Made by a program: the position numbers and the translations under genes. Positions 23,229 to 31,095 of a stretch of DNA of 41,986 nt are shown piece after piece. How positions within the stretch are numbered: the first letter of the stretch is position 1; each line of letters starts with the position of its first letter. The notes beneath the pieces are model-generated. The model saw nothing but the letters and a program-made list of their open reading frames with translations. It was not told the DNA's origin and ran no database searches. Location: assembly GCA_040005555.1 (NCBI GenBank), contig JBDTYT010000005.1, positions 1 to 41,986 on the forward strand, read 5' to 3'. Origin of the DNA: JBDTYT01 sp040005555 (GTDB taxonomy: Bacteria > Actinomycetota > UBA4738 > HRBIN12).

Positions 23229-23953
23229 GCACGAGCGCCCATCCGGCGCCGCGGCCCGACGCTCCGGCGGTGGCGACTTCCGGGCTCGAGACCGAGCCCG
23301 TGACGCTCGAGAAGGTTCAGGCGGACCCCGAACTGTCGATGTTCATCTCGGCCGCCGACCGGGTGATGGAGGGCCTCGGCTACACCGAGCACGGGTTCCG
23401 TCACGCGAACCTCACGGCACGGATCTCGTACAACGTCCTCACCCGCGCCGGGTTCGACGAGCACACCGCGAACCTCGGATGCATCGCCGGCTACCTGCAC
23501 GACGTCGGCAACATGTTCACGCGGGAAGCTCACGGCCAGACCGGCGCGGTCGTGGTGTACCAGTCCCTGCGTGACGCCGTTCCCGGACCCGACCTTGCGA
23601 CGATCTGCGCGGCGATCGCGAACCACGAGGAGGCGAACGGATACGCGGTGAGTCCCGCCTCTGCGGCCGTCATCCTCGCCGACAAGTCGGACGTGCATCG
23701 CAGTCGTGTGCGCAAGTCGGGGAAGATCGAGTTCGACATCCATGACCGCGTGAACTTCGCGGCCGAACAATCGTTCCTCCGGGTAGACTCGACCGCCAAA
23801 ACGGTCACGCTCGAGCTGACCATCGACACGGAGATCAGCCAGGTCATGGAGTACTTCGAGATCTTCCTCGGCCGGATGCAGATGTGCCGCAAGGCCGCCG
23901 AGGTCCTCGACTGCAGGTTCAAGCTCACGATCAACGGAGCTGAGCTCGCGTGA
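23225..23953 (+). CDS. HD-domain metal-dependent phosphohydrolase
   Basis: A cytoplasmic HD-superfamily protein of 242 residues. Metal-site residues visible are His60 in H-G-F-R-H, the His92-Asp93 pair in G-Y-L-H-D-V-G-N, a later N-H-E-E near 133, and Asp in L-A-D-K-S-D-V. The C-terminal third (about 170-242) is a beta-rich domain I do not recognise. HD enzymes of this type cleave nucleotides or cyclic nucleotides, but the substrate here is unknown. The gene overlaps yajC and secD by four bases at each end, so it is translationally coupled inside the accessory Sec operon. Residues 1-30 are disordered, Pro/Ala-rich. Confidence 0.88.
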   Translation: MSTSAHPAPRPDAPAVATSGLETEPVTLEKVQADPELSMFISAADRVMEGLGYTEHGFRHANLTARISYNVLTRAGFDEHTANLGCIAGYLHDVGNMFTREAHGQTGAVVVYQSLRDAVPGPDLATICAAIANHEEANGYAVSPASAAVILADKSDVHRSRVRKSGKIEFDIHDRVNFAAEQSFLRVDSTAKTVTLELTIDTEISQVMEYFEIFLGRMQMCRKAAEVLDCRFKLTINGAELA

Positions 23954-26004
23954 AGCGCGGTCGCGGCCTGTGGATGTCGCTGCTGTTCATCGGCGCGCTC
24001 GTCGTCGCGTCCGCGGCCTCCTACGCGGGGGGTGTGAGGCCGGTGCTCGGGCTGGACCTCGAGGGGGGAGTCTCGGTCATCCTCCAAGCCCCCGATGGCA
24101 CCCCGCAGGCGGTCATGGACCAGGCACTCGAGAACATCCGCCGGCGGATCGACGCGTTCGGTACGGCCGAGCCGCAGCTCTTCGTCTCGGGCACGAACAT
24201 CGAGGTGCAGATCCCGGGCCTCGCGCGCGGGTCGGTGAAGGAACGGCCCACCGATCAATCCTGCATCGTCGGCGAGGGGCAGCAGACCTTCGGATGTTTC
24301 GACACGCAGACCGCGGCAGACACCGAGTTCAAGGCCGCGGCGGTCAAGCCGTTCGTCCAGTCGGTCTGCCTCACGGGCCACATCTGGAACGGCACGCCAA
24401 CCTGCTTCGGTTCCCAGGCCGACGCCGACGCTGCCATCAAGGCGATCACGGTCGCGCCGGAACCGACGGGAGCGACCGGCGCGAGCGGGGCGACCGGCGC
24501 GACCGGCACGGGGCCCGCGGCCGCGAGCGGGCGATTCTGCTTGTCTGGCACCGGACTCGCCACCGACCCGTGCTTCGACTCTCAGAAGGCTGCGCAAGCC
24601 GGGCTGGCGTCGATCGGCTCCAAGGTGACCGCCGAGAACTTCTGCGTGCAGGGCCAAGGCGATGTGACGCTCAAGAGCGACGCCGGGGCCGCCTGCTTCC
24701 CGACGAAAGACGCCACCGACACCGCGCTCGCTGCCATGAAGGTCGTGCACGAGACGAGCGAGTTCTGCGTGATCAGCTCCGCCGGCAAGAACCTCGGCTG
24801 CTTCTTCTCGCAAGATCTCGCGAAGGCGCAGCTGCAGGCGACCGGCCAGGAGCGGCTTCTTCAGGTGATCGGCACGACCGCGCGGCTCGAGCAGCGAGAG
24901 GTCCTGTCGACGCTCACCCCATCCGATCCCTCCTACCAGTCGACCCCGGTGACGTGCGGCACGACTGAGGAACAGCAGACCGCTGCCTGCACGCCGGACG
25001 CGCTGCGCGACAAGCCCGTCGCCTTCCTGGGCTCGGACGGCACGACGAAGTACCAGCTCGGTCCCGTCCTCGTCACCGGTGACGCCATCAAGAAGGCGAC
25101 CGCCGTCTTCGGTTCGGGGAGCCAGACCTCGGTCTCGCAGGGCTGGGAGATCGACTTCACGCTTACGTCCGATGGCTCGAGGACCTTCTCCGACGTCACG
25201 ACCCGGCTGGTCGGCAAGCAGCTCGCCATCGTCGTCGACAACCAGGTGATCTCGGCGCCGACGATCCAGGGAGCGATCACGACCGGAAGCGGTCGCATCA
25301 CCGGCAGCTTCACCGCCACGCGCGCGAAGGACCTCGCCACGCAGCTGAACGCCGGCGCCTTGCCCGTGAACCTCATCACCCAACAGGTCGTGACGGTGAG
25401 CCCGACGCTCGGCAAGGAGTCGTTGCATCAGGGGCTCATCGCGGGCCTGTTCGGTCTCATCGCCCTCGCGCTGTACCTGCTCTTCTACTACCGGCTGCTC
25501 GGTGTCGTCGCGTGGTTCGGCATGACGATCTGGGCGATCCTCGCCTTCACGATGATCTCGATCGCCGGCCGCGCGATCGGCTACAGCCTGACGCTCGCGG
25601 GCGTCGCCGGGCTGGTGATCTCGCTCGGCGTGACGGCCGACTCCTACATCGTGTTCTTCGAACGGCTGAAGGACGAGGTCCGGCACGGGAAGTCGCCGCG
25701 CGCCGCGGTGCAACCCGCGTTCAAGCGTGCGTACCGCACCATCGTCGCCGCGGACATCGTGACCGCGCTCGCCGCGATCGTGCTGTACGTCACCGCGATC
25801 AGCTCTGTGCGCGGATTCGCGCTGACGCTCGGCGTGGCGACGGCGCTCGACCTGTTCGTCGTGTGGTTCTTCAAGCGACCCGTCGTGTTCTTGATCGCGC
25901 GCAACGAGCGCCTGGTGAACCTGCACCGGTTCGGCCTCACGAGCGGCGTGGCGGGCGAGGCCGTGCCCGGCGAGCCGCTCCCGGTGGCAGGAGGCGCCCG
26001 TTGA
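23950..26004 (+). CDS. secD: protein translocase subunit SecD with Cys-rich repeat insertion
   Basis: Works with SecF to pull exported proteins out using the proton-motive force. The protein is 684 residues, long for SecD. TM1 is at about 8-26. The P1 head starts G-L-D-L-E-G-G-V-S-V and reaches Q-I-P-G-L-A near 92. About 200 residues are then inserted (about 97-301) before the P1 strand resumes at L-L-Q-V-I-G-T-T-A-R-L-E. The insertion holds five Cys-pair repeats and a Gly-Ala-Thr linker. One more Cys pair (336, 347) follows. TM2-6 lie at about 494-645 and include the D-x-Y-I-V-F-F-E-R motif. GTG 23950 overlaps the HD gene by four bases. Confidence 0.95.
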   Translation: MKRGRGLWMSLLFIGALVVASAASYAGGVRPVLGLDLEGGVSVILQAPDGTPQAVMDQALENIRRRIDAFGTAEPQLFVSGTNIEVQIPGLARGSVKERPTDQSCIVGEGQQTFGCFDTQTAADTEFKAAAVKPFVQSVCLTGHIWNGTPTCFGSQADADAAIKAITVAPEPTGATGASGATGATGTGPAAASGRFCLSGTGLATDPCFDSQKAAQAGLASIGSKVTAENFCVQGQGDVTLKSDAGAACFPTKDATDTALAAMKVVHETSEFCVISSAGKNLGCFFSQDLAKAQLQATGQERLLQVIGTTARLEQREVLSTLTPSDPSYQSTPVTCGTTEEQQTAACTPDALRDKPVAFLGSDGTTKYQLGPVLVTGDAIKKATAVFGSGSQTSVSQGWEIDFTLTSDGSRTFSDVTTRLVGKQLAIVVDNQVISAPTIQGAITTGSGRITGSFTATRAKDLATQLNAGALPVNLITQQVVTVSPTLGKESLHQGLIAGLFGLIALALYLLFYYRLLGVVAWFGMTIWAILAFTMISIAGRAIGYSLTLAGVAGLVISLGVTADSYIVFFERLKDEVRHGKSPRAAVQPAFKRAYRTIVAADIVTALAAIVLYVTAISSVRGFALTLGVATALDLFVVWFFKRPVVFLIARNERLVNLHRFGLTSGVAGEAVPGEPLPVAGGAR
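24256..24849 (+). repeat. five coding Cys-pair repeats plus collagen-like linker in secD
   Basis: SecD residues about 103-300 contain five units. Cys pairs are 105/116, 140/152, 197/208, 232/249 and 273/284. Each second Cys is followed by Phe-x-[Ser/Thr]-[Gln/Lys] and a short helix with Ala three residues on (CFDTQTAADTEF, CFGSQADADAAI, CFDSQKAAQAGL, CFPTKDATDTAL, CFFSQDLAKAQL). The unit is about 35 residues. Between units 2 and 3, residues 174-188 (24469-24513) are Gly-x-y triplets of the G-A-T type. Confidence 0.85.
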
Positions 26005-27152
26005 ACGTCCGGCACGCGGTCTCGACCTTCCGCGGCCACACGGTCCCGCACTTCCGCATCCTCCAGAACAAGCGGCGCTGGCTGCTGCTCTCGGGCATCG
26101 TGATCGTGCTGTCGCTCGGCGGCTTGTTCCTGCGAGGCATCAACTACTCGATCGACTTCACAGGCGGTTCTCAGCTGTTGTACGAGAACAAGGCGGGCGT
26201 CACGGTCCAGCAGGTCCAGGAGCTGCTCGCGAAGGCGCCGTACAACCGTGGCGATGCGGAGATCCAGATCGTGGGCGGCAACCAGATCTCGATCCGCACG
26301 AGCGCGCTCACCGACCTCACGGGGGATCAGCGAACGCAACTTGTCGACGCTCTCGCGAAGCAAGCGGGTATCACCCCGAGCGAGATCAGCCAGCAGGTCG
26401 TCGGCCCGACGTGGGGGAGGCAGATATCGCGGCAGGCTTTGATCGGTCTGGTCGTCGTGCTGATCGCGATCTCGATCTACATCTCGTTCCGGTTCGAGTG
26501 GAAGATGGCGATCGGTGCGATGGTCGCCATGGTGCACGACGTGCTCATCACGGCGGGGATCTACGCGTTGTCGGGCCGCGAGGTTTCGCCGGCCACGGTG
26601 ATCGCGATCCTCACGATCTTGGGGTTCTCGCTGTACGACACCGTCGTGATCTTCGACAAGGTCAAGGAGAATACCGAGTCGCCGGCCATGTTGGCCAAGG
26701 ACACGTACGAGGGCGTCGCGAACACCTCGATGAACCAGGTGTTGATGCGCTCGGTGAACACGTCACTCGTCGTGGTGCTCCCGATCCTGTCCCTGCTGCT
26801 GTTCGGCGGCGCGACGCTCAAGGACTTCGCGCTCGCGATGCTCATCGGCGTCATCACGGGCGCGTACTCGTCGATCTTCGTCGCGACCCCGATCCTCGTG
26901 ATCTTGAAGGAGCGCGAGCCCCGCTACGCGCAGCTTCGGCAGCGCGTAGCGGTGCGCTCCACCGGGCGCGACCTCCGTCCGGCGGCGGCTCGGGGTGCCC
27001 TGACGAGCACCGAGGAGGGGAACGGGGAGCTCACCGCGCCCGCCGCCGTGGGCGCCGCCGCCGCGACCCGGGCGACCGCGCGCGGGTCGACTCAGAACCG
27101 CCCGCGCCCCAAGAGCAAGCGCAAGCCGCCCGCCAAGCGCAAGCGGAGGTAG
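26001..27152 (+). CDS. secF: protein translocase subunit SecF
   Basis: The partner of SecD, 383 residues with six TM segments. TM1 is about 25-45. The P4 domain starts G-I-N-Y-S-I-D-F-T-G-G-S-Q-L near 48. TM2-6 lie at about 147-305 and include the L-G-F-S-L-Y-D-T-V-V-I-F-D-K motif. The start is TTG 26001, overlapping the secD stop as TTGA and preceded by AGGAGG at 25989-25994. Residues about 320-370 are Ala/Thr-rich and the last 13 are almost all Lys/Arg/Pro, a cytoplasmic basic tail that may contact ribosomes or phospholipids (inference). apt begins 4 bases later. Confidence 0.96.
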   Translation: MNVRHAVSTFRGHTVPHFRILQNKRRWLLLSGIVIVLSLGGLFLRGINYSIDFTGGSQLLYENKAGVTVQQVQELLAKAPYNRGDAEIQIVGGNQISIRTSALTDLTGDQRTQLVDALAKQAGITPSEISQQVVGPTWGRQISRQALIGLVVVLIAISIYISFRFEWKMAIGAMVAMVHDVLITAGIYALSGREVSPATVIAILTILGFSLYDTVVIFDKVKENTESPAMLAKDTYEGVANTSMNQVLMRSVNTSLVVVLPILSLLLFGGATLKDFALAMLIGVITGAYSSIFVATPILVILKEREPRYAQLRQRVAVRSTGRDLRPAAARGALTSTEEGNGELTAPAAVGAAAATRATARGSTQNRPRPKSKRKPPAKRKRR

Positions 27153-27155
27153 CGG

Positions 27156-27677
27156 GTGGACGTCGAGCAATTGAAGGCTCTCGTCCGCGACGTCCCGGAC
27201 TTCCCGCAGCCCGGGATCGTGTTCAAGGACATCACCCCCCTGCTCGCCGACGAGATCGCGTTCTCGACCGTGATCGACCTCATCGTCGTGCACTTCGGGC
27301 GGGGGAACGTAGACAAGGTCGTGGGGATCGAGGCGCGAGGGTTCATCATCGCGTCGCCGGTGGCGTATCACTGCGGAGCCGGGTTCGTGCCCGTCCGCAA
27401 GAAGGACAAGCTGCCCTACGAAACGGAGTCGGCCGAGTACTCGCTCGAGTACGGGACGGCGACGCTCGAGGTCCACAAGGACGCCGTCCGGGACGGTGAG
27501 CGGGTCCTCATCGTGGACGACGTGCTCGCCACCGGAGGCACAGCGAGGGCGACGGTTGACCTCGTCGAGCGCATCGGCGGCAAGGTGGTCGGGATCGCCT
27601 GCCTGATCGAGCTCGACTTCCTGCACGGCCGCACACGGCTGGAGGGGCTCGACCTGTTCACCCTCATCAACTACTAG
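27156..27677 (+). CDS. apt: adenine phosphoribosyltransferase
   Basis: Salvages adenine to AMP with PRPP in the cytoplasm. It is 173 residues. The PRPP-binding motif is VLIVDDVLATGGTA near 119-132. The N-terminus has R-D-V-P-D-F-P-Q-P-G-I-V-F-K-D-I-T-P-L, diagnostic of APRT, and E-A-R-G-F-I is the dimer/flexible loop region. GTG 27156 has GGAGG at 27145-27149, inside the end of secF. The order secF-apt-relA is typical of actinobacteria. Confidence 0.97.
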   Translation: MDVEQLKALVRDVPDFPQPGIVFKDITPLLADEIAFSTVIDLIVVHFGRGNVDKVVGIEARGFIIASPVAYHCGAGFVPVRKKDKLPYETESAEYSLEYGTATLEVHKDAVRDGERVLIVDDVLATGGTARATVDLVERIGGKVVGIACLIELDFLHGRTRLEGLDLFTLINY

Positions 27678-27696
27678 CGCAGATACACCTCCCGGC

Positions 27697-27702
27697 TACA
27701 CT
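27697..27702 (+). promoter_or_regulatory. -10 element of relA
   Basis: TACACT lies 18 bases before the relA GTG. The start would fall near 27709, so the transcript would begin at or within its AAGGAGG ribosome site. No clear -35. Confidence 0.45.
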
Positions 27703-27720
27703 TGGCCGAAGGAGGCGCGT

Positions 27721-29973
27721 GTGGACAGCGGGGAGCAGGTCAAGACCGAGCGTCGCGGTGGCTTGCTCGGGCGCCTGCGACCCGGGGAGGCGGCGAGCCC
27801 CCAGCGCCCGTCGATGGATCTCCTGCTCCGCACCGTCAAGGGATACAACGCGAAGGCGGATCTGAAGGCGATCCAGCGAGCGGCGCAGTTCGCCGAGGCT
27901 GCTCACGTCGGGCAGAAGCGCAAGTCCGGTGAGGACTTCATCGAGCATCCGATCGCCGTGTCCCAGGTACTCGCCGAGCTCGGGCTCGACACCACCACCC
28001 TGGAGGCCTCGCTCCTGCACGACGTCGTCGAGGACACCGACGTCGCGCTCGAGGAGCTGCGGGAGGGGTTCGGCGACGAGGTCTCGGGCATCGTCGACGG
28101 GCTCACCAAACTCGAAAAGATCGAGTTCAAGAGCCGCGAGCAGGAGCAGGCCGAGAACGTTCGCAAGATGATCGTCGCCATGGCGGGCGACATCCGCGTG
28201 CTGCTGATCAAGCTCGCGGACCGGCTGCACAACATGCGCACGCTCGAGGTCCTCCGCCAGGAACAGCGAACGCGGATCGCCACGGAGACGCTCGAGATCT
28301 ACGCGCCCCTCGCCCACCGTCTCGGTCTGCAGCCGATCAAGTGGGAGATGGAGGATCTGTCGTTCAAGACGCTCCACCCGGGACCGTACCGCGAGATCGC
28401 GAGCCTCGTCGAGAAGCGCCGCGGCGAGCGCCAGGAGTACGTGGATGGGTTGCTCGAGGCCGCTCGGCTCCGGCTGCGCGAGGCGGGGCTCAAGGCGGAA
28501 GTGGACGGTCGCTCGAAGCACCTCTACTCGATCTACGAGAAGATGGTGATCGGCGGCAAGGAGTTCAACGAGATCTACGATCTGGCCGGCGTCCGCGTCG
28601 TCGTCGACAACATCCGAGACGCATACGCGGCACTCGGCGCGGTCCACTCGCTCTGGAAGCCCGTCCCCGGTCGCTTCAAGGACTACGTCGCCATGCCCAA
28701 GTCGAACATGTACCAATCCCTCCACACCACGGTCGTCGGCCCGGGTGGTCGTCCGCTCGAGATCCAGATCCGCACGAAAGAGATGCACCGCACCGCCGAG
28801 TTCGGGATCGCCGCCCACTGGCGCTACAAGGAGGGGAAAGAGGGCAAGAAGGCCAAGGAGACCTCCGACCTCGCGTGGCTCGGCCAGATGCTGGATTGGT
28901 TGAAAGACATGGCCGACCCTCGGGAGTTCATGGAAGGCTTGAAGATCGACCTGTACGGGGGTCAGGTCTTCGTGTTCACCCCGAAGGGCGACGTGATGAA
29001 CCTGCCCGCGGGCGCCACCCCCGTCGACTTCGCCTACGCGATCCACACCGAGGTCGGTCACCGCACGATCGGCGCCAAGGTCGGCGGGAAGCTCGTGCCG
29101 CTGGACTACGAGCTCCGCACCGGGGATACGGTCGAGGTCGTCACCTCGAAGGCGCACGGTGAGGGACCGTCGCAGGATTGGCTGCGGTTCGTGAAGACCC
29201 CCCGGGCGCGCAACAAGATCCGTCAGTGGTTCAGCCGCGAGCGGCGGGAGGACGCGCTCGAGGAGGGCCGCGACGCGCTCCAGCGGCTGATGCGCAAGCA
29301 GAACGTCCCCTTCAAGCGCCTCGCCACCGAGGAGTCGCTCGGGCTCCTCGCCGAGGAGATGAAGTTCCCGAACCTCGAGTCGTTGTACGTGGCGGTGGGG
29401 GAGGGGCACGTCTCGCCGCAATCGATCGTGGCGCGACTGTCCCGGACGCTCACCGGCACGAACGACGACGACGTGAGCGAGCTGCCGCTCGCCCGTCCCG
29501 TACGGATCGAGGGCCCCGACGTCACCTCCGGGATCGAGGTCCCCGGGGTGGCGGACGTGTGGGTACGGCTCGCGCGGTGCTGCACGCCGGCTCCCGGTGA
29601 CGAGATCATGGGGTTCGTCACCCGCGGACAAGGGGTGAGTGTGCACCGCACCGACTGCCCGAACGTCGGTGCGTTGCGCCGAGAGCCGGAGCGCCTCATC
29701 GACGTTTCCTGGCGGGCCGGCAGGTCGACCTCCTTCGTGGTGTCGATCCAGGTTGAGGCGCTCGATCGCACCCGGCTGCTCTCGGACGTGGCGTCGGTGC
29801 TGTCGGACAGTCACGTGAACATCCTGTCGGCGACCTCGGCGGTGGGCATGGACCGCACGTCGACCCTGCGCTTCACGTTCGAGCTCGCCGACATCACCCA
29901 CCTCGCCGAGGTCCTCGCCGCCGTGAAGAAGGTCGAGAATGTCTTCGACGCGTTCCGCGTCGTTCCCCGCTAG
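27721..29973 (+). CDS. relA: bifunctional (p)ppGpp synthetase/hydrolase (RelA/SpoT homologue)
   Basis: Makes and degrades the stringent-response alarmone. The protein is 750 residues. The N-terminal HD hydrolase domain is intact (E-H-P-I-A-V then L-L-H-D-V-V-E-D-T-D), so it should be bifunctional. The synthetase domain carries Y-D-L-A-G-V-R-V-V-V and K-D-Y-V-A-M-P-K-S-N-M-Y-Q-S-L-H. The TGS domain is K-G-D-V-M-N-L-P-A-G-A-T-P-V-D-F-A-Y. A zinc-finger-type region has A-R-C-C-T-P-A-P-G-D and H-R-T-D-C-P-N, and a C-terminal ACT domain closes the protein. GTG 27721 is preceded by AAGGAGG five bases upstream. dtd follows after 3 bases. Confidence 0.97.
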   Translation: MDSGEQVKTERRGGLLGRLRPGEAASPQRPSMDLLLRTVKGYNAKADLKAIQRAAQFAEAAHVGQKRKSGEDFIEHPIAVSQVLAELGLDTTTLEASLLHDVVEDTDVALEELREGFGDEVSGIVDGLTKLEKIEFKSREQEQAENVRKMIVAMAGDIRVLLIKLADRLHNMRTLEVLRQEQRTRIATETLEIYAPLAHRLGLQPIKWEMEDLSFKTLHPGPYREIASLVEKRRGERQEYVDGLLEAARLRLREAGLKAEVDGRSKHLYSIYEKMVIGGKEFNEIYDLAGVRVVVDNIRDAYAALGAVHSLWKPVPGRFKDYVAMPKSNMYQSLHTTVVGPGGRPLEIQIRTKEMHRTAEFGIAAHWRYKEGKEGKKAKETSDLAWLGQMLDWLKDMADPREFMEGLKIDLYGGQVFVFTPKGDVMNLPAGATPVDFAYAIHTEVGHRTIGAKVGGKLVPLDYELRTGDTVEVVTSKAHGEGPSQDWLRFVKTPRARNKIRQWFSRERREDALEEGRDALQRLMRKQNVPFKRLATEESLGLLAEEMKFPNLESLYVAVGEGHVSPQSIVARLSRTLTGTNDDDVSELPLARPVRIEGPDVTSGIEVPGVADVWVRLARCCTPAPGDEIMGFVTRGQGVSVHRTDCPNVGALRREPERLIDVSWRAGRSTSFVVSIQVEALDRTRLLSDVASVLSDSHVNILSATSAVGMDRTSTLRFTFELADITHLAEVLAAVKKVENVFDAFRVVPR

Positions 29974-29976
29974 CGC

Positions 29977-30429
29977 ATGCGGATCCTCCTCCAGCGCGTG
30001 TCGCGCGCCGCCGTGCGGGTGCACGGCGAGACGATCGCCGAGATCGGCACGGGTCTGTTGCTGCTCGTGGGCATCGGCGCCGCCGACGCCGACGCCTTCG
30101 GCGAGTACGACCGGCTGGCGGACAAGGTCGTTCACCTGCGCGTGTTCTCAGACGACGAGGGGAAGATGGATCGCTCGCTCGCCGATGTCGGAGGACAGAT
30201 CCTCGTCGTCCCCCAGTTCACGCTGTACGGCAACCTCAGGAAGGGCCGCCGGCCGTCGTGGGACGCGGCCGCTCCGCCCGAGGTCGCGGAGGAGCGCGTC
30301 GAGGCGTTGGCTCGGGCCCTCGAGGCGCGCGGGGCGCGGGTGAGCAGAGGCGCGTTCGGCGAGCACATGGAGGTGGATCTCGTGAACGACGGGCCCGTCA
30401 CACTGTGGCTCGACACCGCTGACCTGTGA
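29977..30429 (+). CDS. dtd: D-aminoacyl-tRNA deacylase
   Basis: Removes D-amino acids and glycine mischarged on tRNAs. It is 150 residues with the N-terminus R-I-L-L-Q-R-V-S-R-A-A-V and the Gly-cisPro motif N-D-G-P-V-T near the C-terminus. The other active-site motif, usually S-Q-F-T-L, reads P-Q-F-T-L-Y-G (about 75-81), so Ser is replaced by Pro while the Thr is kept. I cannot tell whether this is lineage-normal. It starts 3 bases after relA, the usual actinobacterial neighbourhood. Confidence 0.95.
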   Translation: MRILLQRVSRAAVRVHGETIAEIGTGLLLLVGIGAADADAFGEYDRLADKVVHLRVFSDDEGKMDRSLADVGGQILVVPQFTLYGNLRKGRRPSWDAAAPPEVAEERVEALARALEARGARVSRGAFGEHMEVDLVNDGPVTLWLDTADL

Positions 30430-30459
30430 GCTCGGAACGGGTCGACGAGCCGGGTCCGA

Positions 30460-30465
30460 TACGAT
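30460..30465 (+). promoter_or_regulatory. -10 element before the MBL hydrolase
   Basis: TACGAT ends nine bases before ATG 30475. The leader would be only a few bases, with no SD. Confidence 0.4.
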
Positions 30466-30474
30466 GACCCACCG

Positions 30475-31095
30475 ATGTTCCTCGACGTGTTCTCGGACAA
30501 CTCCTTTCAAACGAACTGCTGGATGATCGGGGCCGACGGGACCGACGCCGCCGTCGTCGTCGACCCGGGCTTCTCGCCGGCTCGTGTCCACGCGATGCTC
30601 GAGGCCGAGGGCAAACGCCCGGTCGCCGTGCTCGCGACGCATGGCCATTTCGACCATGTGGGGTCCGCGGCCGAGTTCTGCGGCGACGACCTGCCCTTCT
30701 TCATCCACGAGGCCGACGCCTTGGCCTTGACCGATCCGCTCGCGTGGGGGGCGAGCGAGGGCACTCCTTCGGTCCCGGTGAAGGATGTGCGATCGATCGC
30801 CGACGGCGACGAGCTCACCTTCGCCGGGTTCGCGATCCAGGTGCTCCACACACCCGGACACACCCCCGGGAGCGTGTGCCTTCGGACCGACGGATGGGTG
30901 CTCTCGGGCGATCTCGTGTTCGCGCACACGATCGGACGCAGCGACTTCCCGAACTCCTCGCCGGCCGACATGCGGGTGAGCCTGCGCCGGTTCCTCGAGC
31001 TGCCCGACGTGCTCGACGTCCTGCCCGGCCACGGGCCACGCACGACCGTGGGACGAGAGCGGACGGGCAACCCGTACCTGCTGGACCTCGGCTGA
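30475..31095 (+). CDS. metallo-beta-lactamase-fold hydrolase, glyoxalase II-like
   Basis: A cytoplasmic zinc hydrolase of 206 residues. The metal motif HxHxDH is THGHFDH with His56, His58, Asp60 and His61. The next ligands are in H-T-P-G-H-T-P-G-S, then L-S-G-D-L-V-F and the final P-G-H-G-P. The family includes hydroxyacylglutathione-hydrolase-like thioesterases; the substrate here is unknown. The stop shares one base with the hisS start (TGATG), and this gene-pair order (MBL-hisS) is common in actinobacteria. Confidence 0.93.
   Translation: MFLDVFSDNSFQTNCWMIGADGTDAAVVVDPGFSPARVHAMLEAEGKRPVAVLATHGHFDHVGSAAEFCGDDLPFFIHEADALALTDPLAWGASEGTPSVPVKDVRSIADGDELTFAGFAIQVLHTPGHTPGSVCLRTDGWVLSGDLVFAHTIGRSDFPNSSPADMRVSLRRFLELPDVLDVLPGHGPRTTVGRERTGNPYLLDLG

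Noticed and set aside
24469..24513. Short repeats as a CRISPR or tandem-repeat element
   Set aside because: They are Gly-Ala-Thr codons within the secD frame, not spaced direct repeats.
23530..25926. A 798-codon open frame antisense to the HD and secD genes
   Set aside because: Shadow of the high third-position GC of those genes; no ribosome site or motif.
27667..30135. An 822-codon open frame antisense to relA and its flanks
   Set aside because: No domain and composition typical of shadow frames; relA and its neighbours account for the sequence.
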